A program made the translations under genes and the position numbers. From a virus, in IMG/VR virus record IMGVR_UViG_3300044678_002635, positions 1 to 20,142 of that record: 20,142 nt of DNA; one strand, 5' to 3'. A model generated the notes under the pieces. That model was given only the letters and a program-made list of their open reading frames with translations. It did not search any database and was not told where the DNA came from. How positions within the stretch are numbered: the first letter of the stretch is position 1; the number at the start of each line of letters is the position of its first letter. Below are positions 6,731 through 12,709 of the stretch, piece by piece.

Positions 6731-7309
6731 TTACTGCGACAACTCCAGGCGGCGGCGCATCAGATCGGCGCGCCACAGTTCGGCGGGCGGCACGACGGAG
6801 GCTTGCGCGGCCTGCAGGCTGCGCACGGCGACGTCGGTGCTGGGGTAGGCGGGGTAAGTGACGGGCGAGACGTCAAGCAGATCGCACTCAAGCAGGGTGC
6901 GAATCCATTCGCCATCGACCTTTGCCCACTTGTCGTCGACAGTGTAGAAGCCGAAGCTGCACTGGTTGACGTCGCCGCGGGCGATGGGGGCCATGACCAT
7001 GTCTCGCACCAGCTGGGTGTCGGGGGCATCAACTTCGAAGGCGAGGCCGGCGCTGTCTTCGGACAGGCGCAGGGTGCCGGCCTTGTTGCGGCCAAGCACA
7101 ATGTTGGCGTCGTGGTTCCACAGGGCGCGGATGTCGCTGGACTGAATGGACTTGGCGAAGGCGCCGGGCGCGATGCGCTCGCGGAAGCCGCCGAGATCCT
7201 CGGAGAGGGAATCGAACTTGGCGGCATGGCCGGCGATCTTGGTCGGCGCGCCGTCGGCAGCGAGGACGCGCAGCTCGGCGACGGCGATGCGGGTTTCACG
7301 GGTTTTCAT
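6731..7309 (-). CDS. HK97-family prohead protease (peptidase family S78)
   Basis: The 192-residue enzyme cleaves capsid delta domains and itself during prohead maturation. Visible motifs are GHAAKFDSLSEDLGGFRERI with APGAF (residues 27-51), ALWNHD with the likely catalytic His66, NQCSFGF with the likely nucleophile Ser118, and the acidic ECDLLDVSPVTYPAYPSTDV block (141-160). This is the arrangement of phage prohead proteases (PF04586, herpesvirus-protease-like fold). The ATG overlaps the portal stop as ATGA, so the two are translationally coupled. Length is normal for a free-standing protease without fused scaffold. A strong terminator separates it from the capsid gene. Confidence 0.93.
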   Translation of the reverse strand: MKTRETRIAVAELRVLAADGAPTKIAGHAAKFDSLSEDLGGFRERIAPGAFAKSIQSSDIRALWNHDANIVLGRNKAGTLRLSEDSAGLAFEVDAPDTQLVRDMVMAPIARGDVNQCSFGFYTVDDKWAKVDGEWIRTLLECDLLDVSPVTYPAYPSTDVAVRSLQAAQASVVPPAELWRADLMRRRLELSQ

Positions 7310-8562
7310 TGGGTGGCTCCTTGCTGGGTGTTGGCTTTGCCGAGGGATTCGAGGAACTGGATCAGGGCCATGTTCTGCTGCACGGTGTAGTCGTCCATCC
7401 CGGCAGCGGTGGACGGGTTCTTACCTTCACTGATGCGGACTTCGTTGCGGCTCAGCACGCCGTTTTGCAGCATGCTGTTGTTGTAGGTGGAGCGCGATGC
7501 GGAGTCGCCGCGCTGCAGACCGTCGAGGTCAAAGTAGATGCAGTGAGTGCGACTCGATGCGCCGGAGAGTAGATCGCGCTCCATCGCCTCTTCGCGGCGC
7601 ACGGTGCCGGGCCGGATGGTGTGGGTGACGAATTCAATGCCCTGATGCTCGATGTTGTTGTTGGTGCTGCGATCGAGTTCAGAGAGCATGTGCAACGGCA
7701 CGCCAAAAATGCGCGCAATTTCGGCGATCTGCATCTTGCGCGCTTCGAGAAACTGGGCATCCTCGTTGGTCATGCCCAGCGCTTTCCAGTCCATGCCGTC
7801 TTCGAGCAGGGCGGTCTTCCCAGTGTTGCGCAGGCCGCTGTAGGCGTCCTTCCAACTCTTGAGCAGGTTGTTGCGGGCCGCATCGTCCTTGAGGTGTCCG
7901 GTCATGGTCAGTACGCCTCCCAGGCGCGTGCCGTTGCCGAACAGGCGGGCGCCGTGCTCTTCGGTGGCCAGCGCCAGGCCAATAGCTTCGCGGCAGGCGC
8001 CGATCGGCGACAGCGGCGTGATGCCGTCGGCGCCGGTGGTGAGGCCGTGCATGAAGTGCATCTCGTGCTGCAGGATGATGCGGCTGCCCCCTTCCTGCTG
8101 GAAGTATTCAAATGCGATCCGGCCGTCGGGCGCTCGGAAGGGCCTCACACGATCTGGGTGCAGCGGCACGAGTTCGGCGACGGACTTGCCGCCGGTGGCG
8201 ATGATTTCCGAGTAGCAGCGGCCGCGCAGGGCGAAGTGGCCGGCCATCATCTCCCGCCATTCGAAGCTGGTCTGCCAGCGGTTCGGGCACTTGGTCAGCA
8301 CTGGGTCGAGCGGATGATTGCGATCGCGTTCCTTGCCGCCGTTGTCCAACTGGCGATAGACGCCGAGCGGCAGGCTGGCGTAGGTTTGCGCCAGGATGGC
8401 GACGGCGCGAAAGACAGCGGTGACGCGCAGCGCCGTATCCGGGGTAACCGACAGGCCGGTGGCCGAACTGTTGCCGCCGAACCATTCGGCGACGACCGGG
8501 TCGCGCGGATGGCCGGTCATCACCGAGCCGCGCTGCTCTTCAAGGCGAGACACGATGCCCAT
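7306..8562 (-). CDS. HK97-family portal protein
   Basis: The 418-residue protein forms the dodecameric ring at the capsid vertex through which DNA enters and leaves. Signatures of the Phage_portal family (PF04860) run through it: TALRVTAVFRAVAILAQTYA, SLPLGVYRQ, HPLDPVLTKCPN, GRCYSEIIATGGK, ELVPLHPDRVRP, GITPLSPIGACREAIGLALA, then IFGVPLHMLSELDRST with NNNIEHQGIEF, and YTVQQNM near the C-terminus. Its start codon shares one base with the stop of the preceding small membrane-protein gene (TGATG), and its stop overlaps the protease start. Length and gene order are standard. Confidence 0.94.
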   Translation of the reverse strand: MGIVSRLEEQRGSVMTGHPRDPVVAEWFGGNSSATGLSVTPDTALRVTAVFRAVAILAQTYASLPLGVYRQLDNGGKERDRNHPLDPVLTKCPNRWQTSFEWREMMAGHFALRGRCYSEIIATGGKSVAELVPLHPDRVRPFRAPDGRIAFEYFQQEGGSRIILQHEMHFMHGLTTGADGITPLSPIGACREAIGLALATEEHGARLFGNGTRLGGVLTMTGHLKDDAARNNLLKSWKDAYSGLRNTGKTALLEDGMDWKALGMTNEDAQFLEARKMQIAEIARIFGVPLHMLSELDRSTNNNIEHQGIEFVTHTIRPGTVRREEAMERDLLSGASSRTHCIYFDLDGLQRGDSASRSTYNNSMLQNGVLSRNEVRISEGKNPSTAAGMDDYTVQQNMALIQFLESLGKANTQQGATQ

Positions 8563-8720
8563 CAGTGTGCTCCCATCCAGAACAGCGCCGTGCCAACGAC
8601 GACGAATGCCACCGGCGGGTAAATGGCGTAGAGGCCGTAGCCGACCAGGGCGAGCCCGGTAAAGACGAAGGCGTCGCGCAGATCAACGAGGCCGCGAAGT
8701 TTGAGGAGCAATGTGCGCAT
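8562..8720 (-). CDS. Small two-helix membrane protein between terminase and portal genes
   Basis: A 52-residue protein, MRTLLLKLRGLVDLRDAFVF, then TGLALVGYGLYAIYPPVAFV and VVGTALFWMGAH. Two hydrophobic stretches separated by a YPP turn predict a helical hairpin in the membrane with a basic N-terminus. It begins two bases after the large terminase stop, and its own stop overlaps the portal ATG, so it is firmly embedded in the packaging operon. Similar tiny membrane proteins between terminase and portal genes occur, as I recall, in other HK97-like prophages, but the role is unknown. Confidence 0.75.
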   Translation of the reverse strand: MRTLLLKLRGLVDLRDAFVFTGLALVGYGLYAIYPPVAFVVVGTALFWMGAH

Positions 8721-8722
8721 GG

Positions 8723-10450
8723 TCAGACGACGATGATGCCGCGGGAGTTGTAGACGCTGTCGGAGTCGTTGGCGCCTACCATCGCCCGCCCATGCGCATC
8801 GATCGCGGCCACGGCAGCATCGATCTTGTTCGCCGCACGCAGCTTGCGCGGGAAGATGTTTTCGTTGCGGTCGGGCGCGACTTCGACGTTGCTGAATTGC
8901 CAAACGGTGCAGGGGTTGGCGTCGTGGTGGTAGCGGCCGGCATCGACCAGCGCCTGGATGTCTTTCATCGGGTCGCTGAGGTAACGCACTTGCTGCGGTA
9001 TATCGACGACTTCGAAGCCTTCCTTGGCGAGGTTGGCGCCCATCTGCTGGCCGCCCCAGGGATCCTTCGCGATCTCGCGAATCAGCACGGTCTCGGCGCT
9101 GGTGATGATCTCTTCCTGGATCTGTTCCAGGTCGATCATGTTGCCGGGGGTGGCGATCAGGTGGCCGGAATTGACCCAGCCGCGGTAGTGCGCGTTTTCT
9201 TCCTTGTCGATGGCGGCCTGCGGGGCGTAGTTGCGGGTGACGACGTAGTAGTGGTCTTCGTCATCGATGCGGCGCTTGAATTCCCACACGGCGGTGGCGA
9301 TGTCCTGCTTGCTGGCGAGGTCGAGGCCGACGACGCACTCTTCGCCCTTGAACTGATCGAGGGTGAGCGTGGCGTCACCAGCCTGCTGCAGGTGGTAGAG
9401 GTTGAGCCAGGGCGAGGCGGCGGCAACCCAGACGTTGAGGTGCTTGGTCTTGAAGGTGTTCTGCTTGCGCGGGTCCGCCAGGGCGTCGCGTTGCTGCGCC
9501 TTGAGGAATTCGGCATCGACGCTGACGCCGTAATTCGGGTTGGCCTTGATCAGCGCGGCTTCGCTGGTCCAATCGTCGCCTTCATCGATGCCGAAAATGA
9601 TGCCGAAGCGCTGGTCATTCTCCAGCGTGCCTTCGAGGATCTTCTGCAGCTCGGCCTGGTGCTGGTAGCAGGGGCCGCTGATGTCGCTGCCGGCGGTGGT
9701 GATGGCCAGCATCAGCGGCTGCGAGCGCGCGCCCATGCCGGTCTGCATGGTGTCGTACAGCTCGCTGGTCTTGTGCTCGTGGTACTCGTCGACGATGGCG
9801 CAAGATGGGCTGGCGCCGTCGCCGGGCTTGCCGATGACGGGCTCGAACTTGGCGTTTTTCTCGATGACGGCGAGGTTGCTGACGTTGGCGACGACGCCGA
9901 ACTTCTGCCGGTAGATCGGAGTGGCCAGCGCCATAAGGCGAGCCGGGCGGAATACTTCCATCGCCTGGTCTTGCGAGGTGGCGCCGGAATAGACCTCGGC
10001 GCCGAACTCACCGTCGACGGCGAGCATGAAGTTGCCGATGATCGCGGCCAGCGTGCTCTTGGAATTCTTGCGCGGCACGATCAGGTCGGCCACGCGGAAG
10101 CGACGTTTGCCGGTGACGGTATGCACCCAGCCGAAGACGCTGACCAGGATGAAAACTTCCCATCCTTCGAGCTTGATCAGCTCGCCGCGGCCAGCCCAGT
10201 CGCCCTTGATGTGCGGCATGAGCTGCGCGAACTTGCAGACGCGCTCGGCCGGCTGGTAGGTGATCCCGTCAGCGTCGGTCAGTTCGGGGTTGAAGGTGTA
10301 GGGGAAGCCCTCGCTGCCGATGCGATCCAGATCCTTGAGGTGGCGGACGCAGGCGAGCCGGTGCCATTTGCAGGCAGGGACATCCCCTGCTACGACGGCG
10401 CGCGCGTACTGCGTGGCGCGGTCGGCAAATGAGAGGGCTACAGGTTCCAT
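8723..10450 (-). CDS. terL: Terminase large subunit (packaging ATPase/nuclease)
   Basis: The 575-residue motor protein couples ATP hydrolysis to DNA translocation and cuts the concatemer. The N-terminal domain starts with ALSFADRATQYARAVVAGDV and contains the Walker A-like loop VPRKNSKST (125-133), with serine where many relatives have glycine. Walker B with catalytic glutamate is SCAIVDEYHEH (216-226), and an ITTAGSD coupling motif (250-256) follows. The RNase H-like nuclease domain has GLDLASKQD with Asp377 and a C-terminal NKIDAAVAAIDAHGRA with further acidic residues. This is the Terminase_1 family (PF03354). Its start overlaps the small-subunit gene by 13 bp. Length is full. Confidence 0.95.
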   Translation of the reverse strand: MEPVALSFADRATQYARAVVAGDVPACKWHRLACVRHLKDLDRIGSEGFPYTFNPELTDADGITYQPAERVCKFAQLMPHIKGDWAGRGELIKLEGWEVFILVSVFGWVHTVTGKRRFRVADLIVPRKNSKSTLAAIIGNFMLAVDGEFGAEVYSGATSQDQAMEVFRPARLMALATPIYRQKFGVVANVSNLAVIEKNAKFEPVIGKPGDGASPSCAIVDEYHEHKTSELYDTMQTGMGARSQPLMLAITTAGSDISGPCYQHQAELQKILEGTLENDQRFGIIFGIDEGDDWTSEAALIKANPNYGVSVDAEFLKAQQRDALADPRKQNTFKTKHLNVWVAAASPWLNLYHLQQAGDATLTLDQFKGEECVVGLDLASKQDIATAVWEFKRRIDDEDHYYVVTRNYAPQAAIDKEENAHYRGWVNSGHLIATPGNMIDLEQIQEEIITSAETVLIREIAKDPWGGQQMGANLAKEGFEVVDIPQQVRYLSDPMKDIQALVDAGRYHHDANPCTVWQFSNVEVAPDRNENIFPRKLRAANKIDAAVAAIDAHGRAMVGANDSDSVYNSRGIIVV

Positions 10451-10983
10451 GCTTCCGTTCCAGGCTGTTCGAACAGGGTCTGCTGGCGGTTGTCGCTGGT
10501 GCGTACTCGTCCGCGCGCGCTGGGCGACATGCCGAACGCGGCAAGAAACTTATTGACCTGGTCTTCGGCGCGCCGCGCGCAGACCCAGTGATGCGAATAG
10601 GTGAAACCACCGTTTGGCGTGGCCACGGAGATGCCGTCGCCGCCCTTGTAGATCTCGCCCTTGGCTTCCACTTCGGCACGCTGCGCCTCGGCGCGCGCCA
10701 TGTCGGCGCTCAGCCGCTGCTTGTGAAACACAAACTCGGCCCACGCCTGGCAGTACAGCGTCAGCGCGGCGCGATCGACCTTTGAGACCAGGCCGTAGCG
10801 CTCCAGCTCCGGCGTGATCCGCTTCCACTCCTTCTTCGCTTCCTTCCAGCACCAGGCCGGGCAGCTCGGGATCTCGATCTCGGGATTGAAGTCGCCGAGC
10901 AGATCCTCCGCAGATTTTTTGGACGGGTTCCCGCGCAGGAGATGCACGTTGGCCGGCAGCGGCTGCGGTCCTCGTGATCCCAT
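10438..10983 (-). CDS. terS: Terminase small subunit, P27 family
   Basis: The 181-residue product recognises the packaging site and recruits the large subunit. It opens with GSRGPQPLPANVHLLRGNPS, the conserved start of P27-type small terminases (PF05119/TIGR01558). It continues with PSCPAWCWKEAKKEWKRITP, ELERYGLVSKVDRAALTLYC and the C-terminal KFLAAFGMSPSARGRV motif typical of the family. The insertion around residues 100-135 (GEIYKGGDGISVATPNGGFT) is also usual. The ATG at 10983 follows GGAG by seven bases, and that ribosome site directly abuts a terminator U-tract. The stop overlaps the large-subunit start. Confidence 0.93.
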   Translation of the reverse strand: MGSRGPQPLPANVHLLRGNPSKKSAEDLLGDFNPEIEIPSCPAWCWKEAKKEWKRITPELERYGLVSKVDRAALTLYCQAWAEFVFHKQRLSADMARAEAQRAEVEAKGEIYKGGDGISVATPNGGFTYSHHWVCARRAEDQVNKFLAAFGMSPSARGRVRTSDNRQQTLFEQPGTEAWNL

Positions 10984-10993
10984 GGCGTAGCTC

Positions 10994-11020
10994 CAAAAGA
11001 AAAACCGCCCGGAGGCGGTT
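10994..11020 (-). terminator. Intrinsic terminator before the small terminase gene
   Basis: On the minus strand AACCGCC and GGCGGTT form a seven-pair stem with a TCCG loop, followed by TTTCTTTT. GGAG of the small terminase gene comes immediately next. It separates the HNH gene from the packaging genes. Confidence 0.8.
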
Positions 11021-11140
11021 CAGTGATCAACAGTGCAGACGTCTCGACTGGGGCACCCTACCCCCCCCCTCCCCCGAAACCCCCGCACGTAAAAATTTGA
11101 CTTATCGCTCGGTCCTGCCGCAAAGAGTTGTAGAGATTTG
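11021..11140. other. Non-coding gap with four-run G-tract; candidate packaging-site region
   Basis: No gene fits between the HNH stop and the small terminase terminator. On the minus strand, 11056-11084 has four G-runs of five, five, nine and three separated by four, one and two bases, which satisfies the usual G-quadruplex rule. Another G-run pair lies at 11143-11154, inside the end of the HNH gene. In phages with adjacent HNH and terminase genes the cohesive-end site commonly lies near here. I cannot identify a cos cut from sequence alone. Confidence 0.5.
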
Positions 11141-11551
11141 CTACCCCCTACCCCGATTCTTTTCCAGGTCAGTCTTCGCGGTGTGGCAACTCCTGCAGAG
11201 GGTCTGCAGGTTGCTGTCATCGTCGATTTGTTCCTGTGTCCAACCCAGCGCGCGACATTCGGCCTTCGGCTTGATGTGATCCACATAGGCCGAGAATGGC
11301 TTGTCGCCTACCGCCTTCAAGATGCCGTTCCGCTTACACTCCTGGCACAGCCCGCAGTCGCGCTTCAGGATCTTCTTGCGCTTCTTATCCCAGTCCGTTC
11401 CATAGCCGCGATCGTGGCGGCTGCCGCGCTCCCGGTCAGCGAATGAACCGGAAGCGGCTTTCCTTGGGTGCTTAGCGCACCGACCCGACCCATCGCGCAC
11501 CAACACGCCGCAGCCAGGCTGACTGCAGGGCCTTGCGGCGGCGCTAGGCAT
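11141..11551 (-). CDS. HNH endonuclease, packaging-associated
   Basis: The 136-residue protein has an N-terminal zinc knuckle (Cys9, Cys14, Cys25, His28), then a basic helix DWDKKRKKILKRD. The HNH domain has structural cysteines in CGLCQEC (66-72), YVDHIKPKAE with catalytic His92, and SNLQTLCRSCHTAKTDLE with Asn114, Cys119, Cys122 and His123. Such HNH proteins next to terminase genes assist cos cleavage in HK97-like phages. I place the start at 11551. The frame is open further upstream, but a late promoter and terminator hairpin occupy that stretch. No good ribosome site precedes this ATG, which is unusual. Confidence 0.88.
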   Translation of the reverse strand: MPSAAARPCSQPGCGVLVRDGSGRCAKHPRKAASGSFADRERGSRHDRGYGTDWDKKRKKILKRDCGLCQECKRNGILKAVGDKPFSAYVDHIKPKAECRALGWTQEQIDDDSNLQTLCRSCHTAKTDLEKNRGRG

Positions 11552-11558
11552 GAGCAAC

Positions 11559-11595
11559 AAAAAAGCCCTGCGACTCGGGTGAGTGGCAAGGCTTT
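11559..11595 (-). terminator. Terminator immediately downstream of the late promoter (tR'-like)
   Basis: On the minus strand AAAGCCTTGC pairs with GCAGGGCTTT over ten positions with one G-U pair. The loop itself holds an ACTC/GAGT mini-stem, and TTTTTTGTTG follows. The stem begins about 20 bases after the predicted start site of the promoter at 11622-11650, so in the absence of antitermination only a leader RNA of about 57 bases would be made. Confidence 0.85.
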
Positions 11596-11621
11596 GGAGA
11601 CAATTCGAACAGCGTGCCGGT

Positions 11622-11650
11622 TTTATACTGGAAGTGTGCGGGCATGTCAA
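11622..11650 (-). promoter_or_regulatory. Near-consensus sigma-70 late promoter (pR'-like)
   Basis: TTGACA (11650 down to 11645) and TATAAA (11627 down to 11622) are separated by exactly 17 bases on the minus strand, an almost perfect sigma-70 promoter. The -35 box overlaps the stop codon of the Q-like gene. Predicted initiation is near 11615, in front of a terminator and the HNH, terminase and head genes. Confidence 0.85.
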
Positions 11651-12009
11651 CACCCCGCCGCAATGTCGTTCAGGTGGCCCATGATGGCGCGATGAACTCT
11701 ACCCAATCGATCGTACATGGTCCGAACCGCAATACCCAGGCGCTGCGCCACTACGACCGCCGTACCGCCGCGCTGATAGAACTCTACGCACAGCGCCTGA
11801 TCCTCAGCAGGCAGCCGTGCCACGGCCTGATCCGTCTCGCGCACGTACTCGCAATCGCACACACCCGGCGGCAACTGGCTGCCATAGCTGCCGCCGTGCT
11901 GCGCCTGGTTGAACATCGGGCTGACGCTGGGATAGCCCAAGCCCTTGCTGTTCTGGCGCATCGCCCATTTACCCCAGATGCTCAGCTGCACGTTGATGTA
12001 CTCGATCAT
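11647..12009 (-). CDS. Q-like late antiterminator/regulator
   Basis: The 120-residue product has WGKWAMRQNSKGLGYPSVSP (12-31), then VRETDQAVARLPAEDQALCV (56-75) and a helix-turn-helix-like RGGTAVVVAQRLGIAVRTMY with DRLGRVHRAI (80-109). The opening Trp-rich motif and the sigma region 4-like C-terminus resemble lambdoid phage Q antiterminators of the PF06530 type, from memory. The position supports this strongly: it is the last gene before a consensus promoter followed by a terminator and the late genes. Q proteins bind at such promoters and modify RNA polymerase to pass terminators. The ATG overlaps the upstream stop as ATGA and follows AAAGGG. The family name is less certain than the role. 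Confidence 0.8.
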   Translation of the reverse strand: MIEYINVQLSIWGKWAMRQNSKGLGYPSVSPMFNQAQHGGSYGSQLPPGVCDCEYVRETDQAVARLPAEDQALCVEFYQRGGTAVVVAQRLGIAVRTMYDRLGRVHRAIMGHLNDIAAGC

Positions 12010-12194
12010 CGCTGCCCTTTCAGTTCTCTGTTCTTCGCCGCCTTCAACAGCTTGCGGATCTTGCGGGCCTTGCGCCGCCGCTCGCGCTCCCGGTATTCCT
12101 TGTCCGACTTCTCCATTCGCTCACGGGTGACCCGTAGCCGATCCAACGTATCGGCGGGATCACCCCACAGCCAGGCAAATGGCGGCGCACTCAA
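12006..12194 (-). CDS. Small highly basic helical protein, TTG start
   Basis: A 62-residue protein, MSAPPFAWLWGDPADTLDRL, then ERMEKSDKEYRERERRRKAR and KIRKLLKAAKNRELKGQR. The C-terminal two thirds is a charged, Arg/Lys/Glu-rich helix, probably a coiled coil. I chose the TTG at 12194 because it overlaps the upstream TGA stop as TTGA. No ATG exists until residue 27. The stop overlaps the Q-like start codon as ATGA. No family is recognised. A nucleic-acid-binding or Q-accessory role is only a possibility. Confidence 0.6.
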   Translation of the reverse strand: MSAPPFAWLWGDPADTLDRLRVTRERMEKSDKEYRERERRRKARKIRKLLKAAKNRELKGQR

Positions 12195-12421
12195 CGGCGG
12201 CCCCGCTTGGGCACAGGCGCCGATAGTTCGACCGGCAAGGCCGGCACCACCTCGACGCCCAGCACGCCGGCTGAGCGGCCCAGCTCGTGGCCAGCTTCGA
12301 CGAAATGCACGCGATGCTCGGGCTTGGCTTCCGGGCGCAGGCCGCGCTTGATGACGTTGTTGACTTCTTCGGCGCCGAATGCCTCGCGCAGGGCATCGAC
12401 GAAGGCCGCGCACCGTGGCAT
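12191..12421 (-). CDS. Conserved-type small phage protein of unknown function
   Basis: A 76-residue protein starting MPRCAAFVDALREAFGAEEV, with NNVIKRGLRPEAKPEHRVHF and VEAGHELGRS following. The pattern of a short Cys-x-x-Phe helix, a hydrophobic FG.E.IN segment and a terminal GHE(L/V)G motif recurs, as I recall, in small unnamed phage proteins of Betaproteobacteria located between replication and late genes. The ATG at 12421 is preceded by GAGGG at a good distance. An in-frame GTG at 12433 is less likely. Its upstream region is the outermost part of the 9-bp iteron array. The stop overlaps the TTG start of the next gene. Confidence 0.7.
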   Translation of the reverse strand: MPRCAAFVDALREAFGAEEVNNVIKRGLRPEAKPEHRVHFVEAGHELGRSAGVLGVEVVPALPVELSAPVPKRGRR

Positions 12422-12497
12422 CTTCGCCCTCACCTTCCATACCTCGCCGAGGTGTGGCAGAGGTATGGAACCCCGGAAGCCTTGCCCTGTGGCCCTC

Positions 12498-12525
12498 TTC
12501 CATACCTTCCATACCTTCCATACCT
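12498..12525 (-). repeat. Left arm of central inverted repeat: three tandem iterons
   Basis: Three perfect head-to-tail TTCCATACC units plus one base form a 28-bp arm that is exactly complementary to 12608-12635. Confidence 0.95.
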
Positions 12526-12607
12526 AAAGTGAGTCAGGAGTGCGCGCGCGCGTGGGCGCACGGGCCTGTGCATACGCCTGCACGCGCCCACACGTACGTG
12601 AGAGAAA
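12526..12607. other. Central spacer with nested palindromes and alternating Pu/Py runs
   Basis: The 82-bp spacer between the 28-bp arms holds a 14-base alternating run (12541-12554, almost all GC steps). It also has GTGGGCGC (12552) paired with GCGCCCAC (12584), a GTGCA/TGCAC mini-stem between them, and the ten-base palindrome CACGTACGTG (12591-12600). Alternating GC/AC/GT steps favour Z-DNA, and the nested repeats favour cruciform extrusion. Confidence 0.7.
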
Positions 12608-12635
12608 AGGTATGGAAGGTATGGAAGGTATGGAA
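12608..12635 (+). repeat. Right arm of central inverted repeat: three tandem iterons
   Basis: Three perfect tandem GGTATGGAA units plus one leading base form the complement of 12498-12525. Together the arms could form a 28-pair stem. Confidence 0.95.
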
Positions 12636-12709
12636 CCCCCTTCTCTCCCAAGGCTTCGCGGGTTCCATACCTTGGCGTAAAGGTGTGGAAGGTATGGAAC
12701 ATCGCGGGG

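Larger units (their letters stand above)
12435..12699. repeat. Mirror-symmetric array of ten 9-bp iterons (candidate origin)
   Basis: The 9-mer TTCCATACC / GGTATGGAA occurs ten times without mismatch. TTCCATACC starts at 12435, 12498, 12507, 12516 and 12663. GGTATGGAA starts at 12462, 12609, 12618, 12627 and 12691. Imperfect copies begin at 12451 and 12682. The inner and middle copies mirror each other exactly about 12566.5, and the outer pair is off by one base. GAAGCCTTG at 12476 and CAAGGCTTC at 12649 fall on the same axis. No credible gene fits here. The array begins ten bases after the primase-helicase stop codon. Iterons of this length beside a replicative primase-helicase suggest an origin of replication, by analogy with phage P4. 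Confidence 0.85.

Noticed and set aside
6600-6776. Longer capsid protein starting at 6776
   Set aside because: The extension overlaps the protease gene and the terminator, and the ATG at 6599 has a strong ribosome site.
8711-10432. 573-codon plus-strand frame opposite the large terminase
   Set aside because: Mirror frame of the terminase gene; Val/Asp/Gly-rich shadow.
11552-11653. Longer HNH protein starting upstream at 11653
   Set aside because: The extra residues are encoded by the promoter and terminator hairpin, and transcription from that promoter would begin inside them.
12498-12635. Simple terminator for the primase-helicase gene
   Set aside because: The stem would enclose an 82-base loop, lacks a U-tract, and is only part of a larger symmetric iteron arrangement.
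12435-12699. CRISPR array
   Set aside because: Units are 9 bp, often directly tandem and in both orientations, with no regular unique spacers of CRISPR length.
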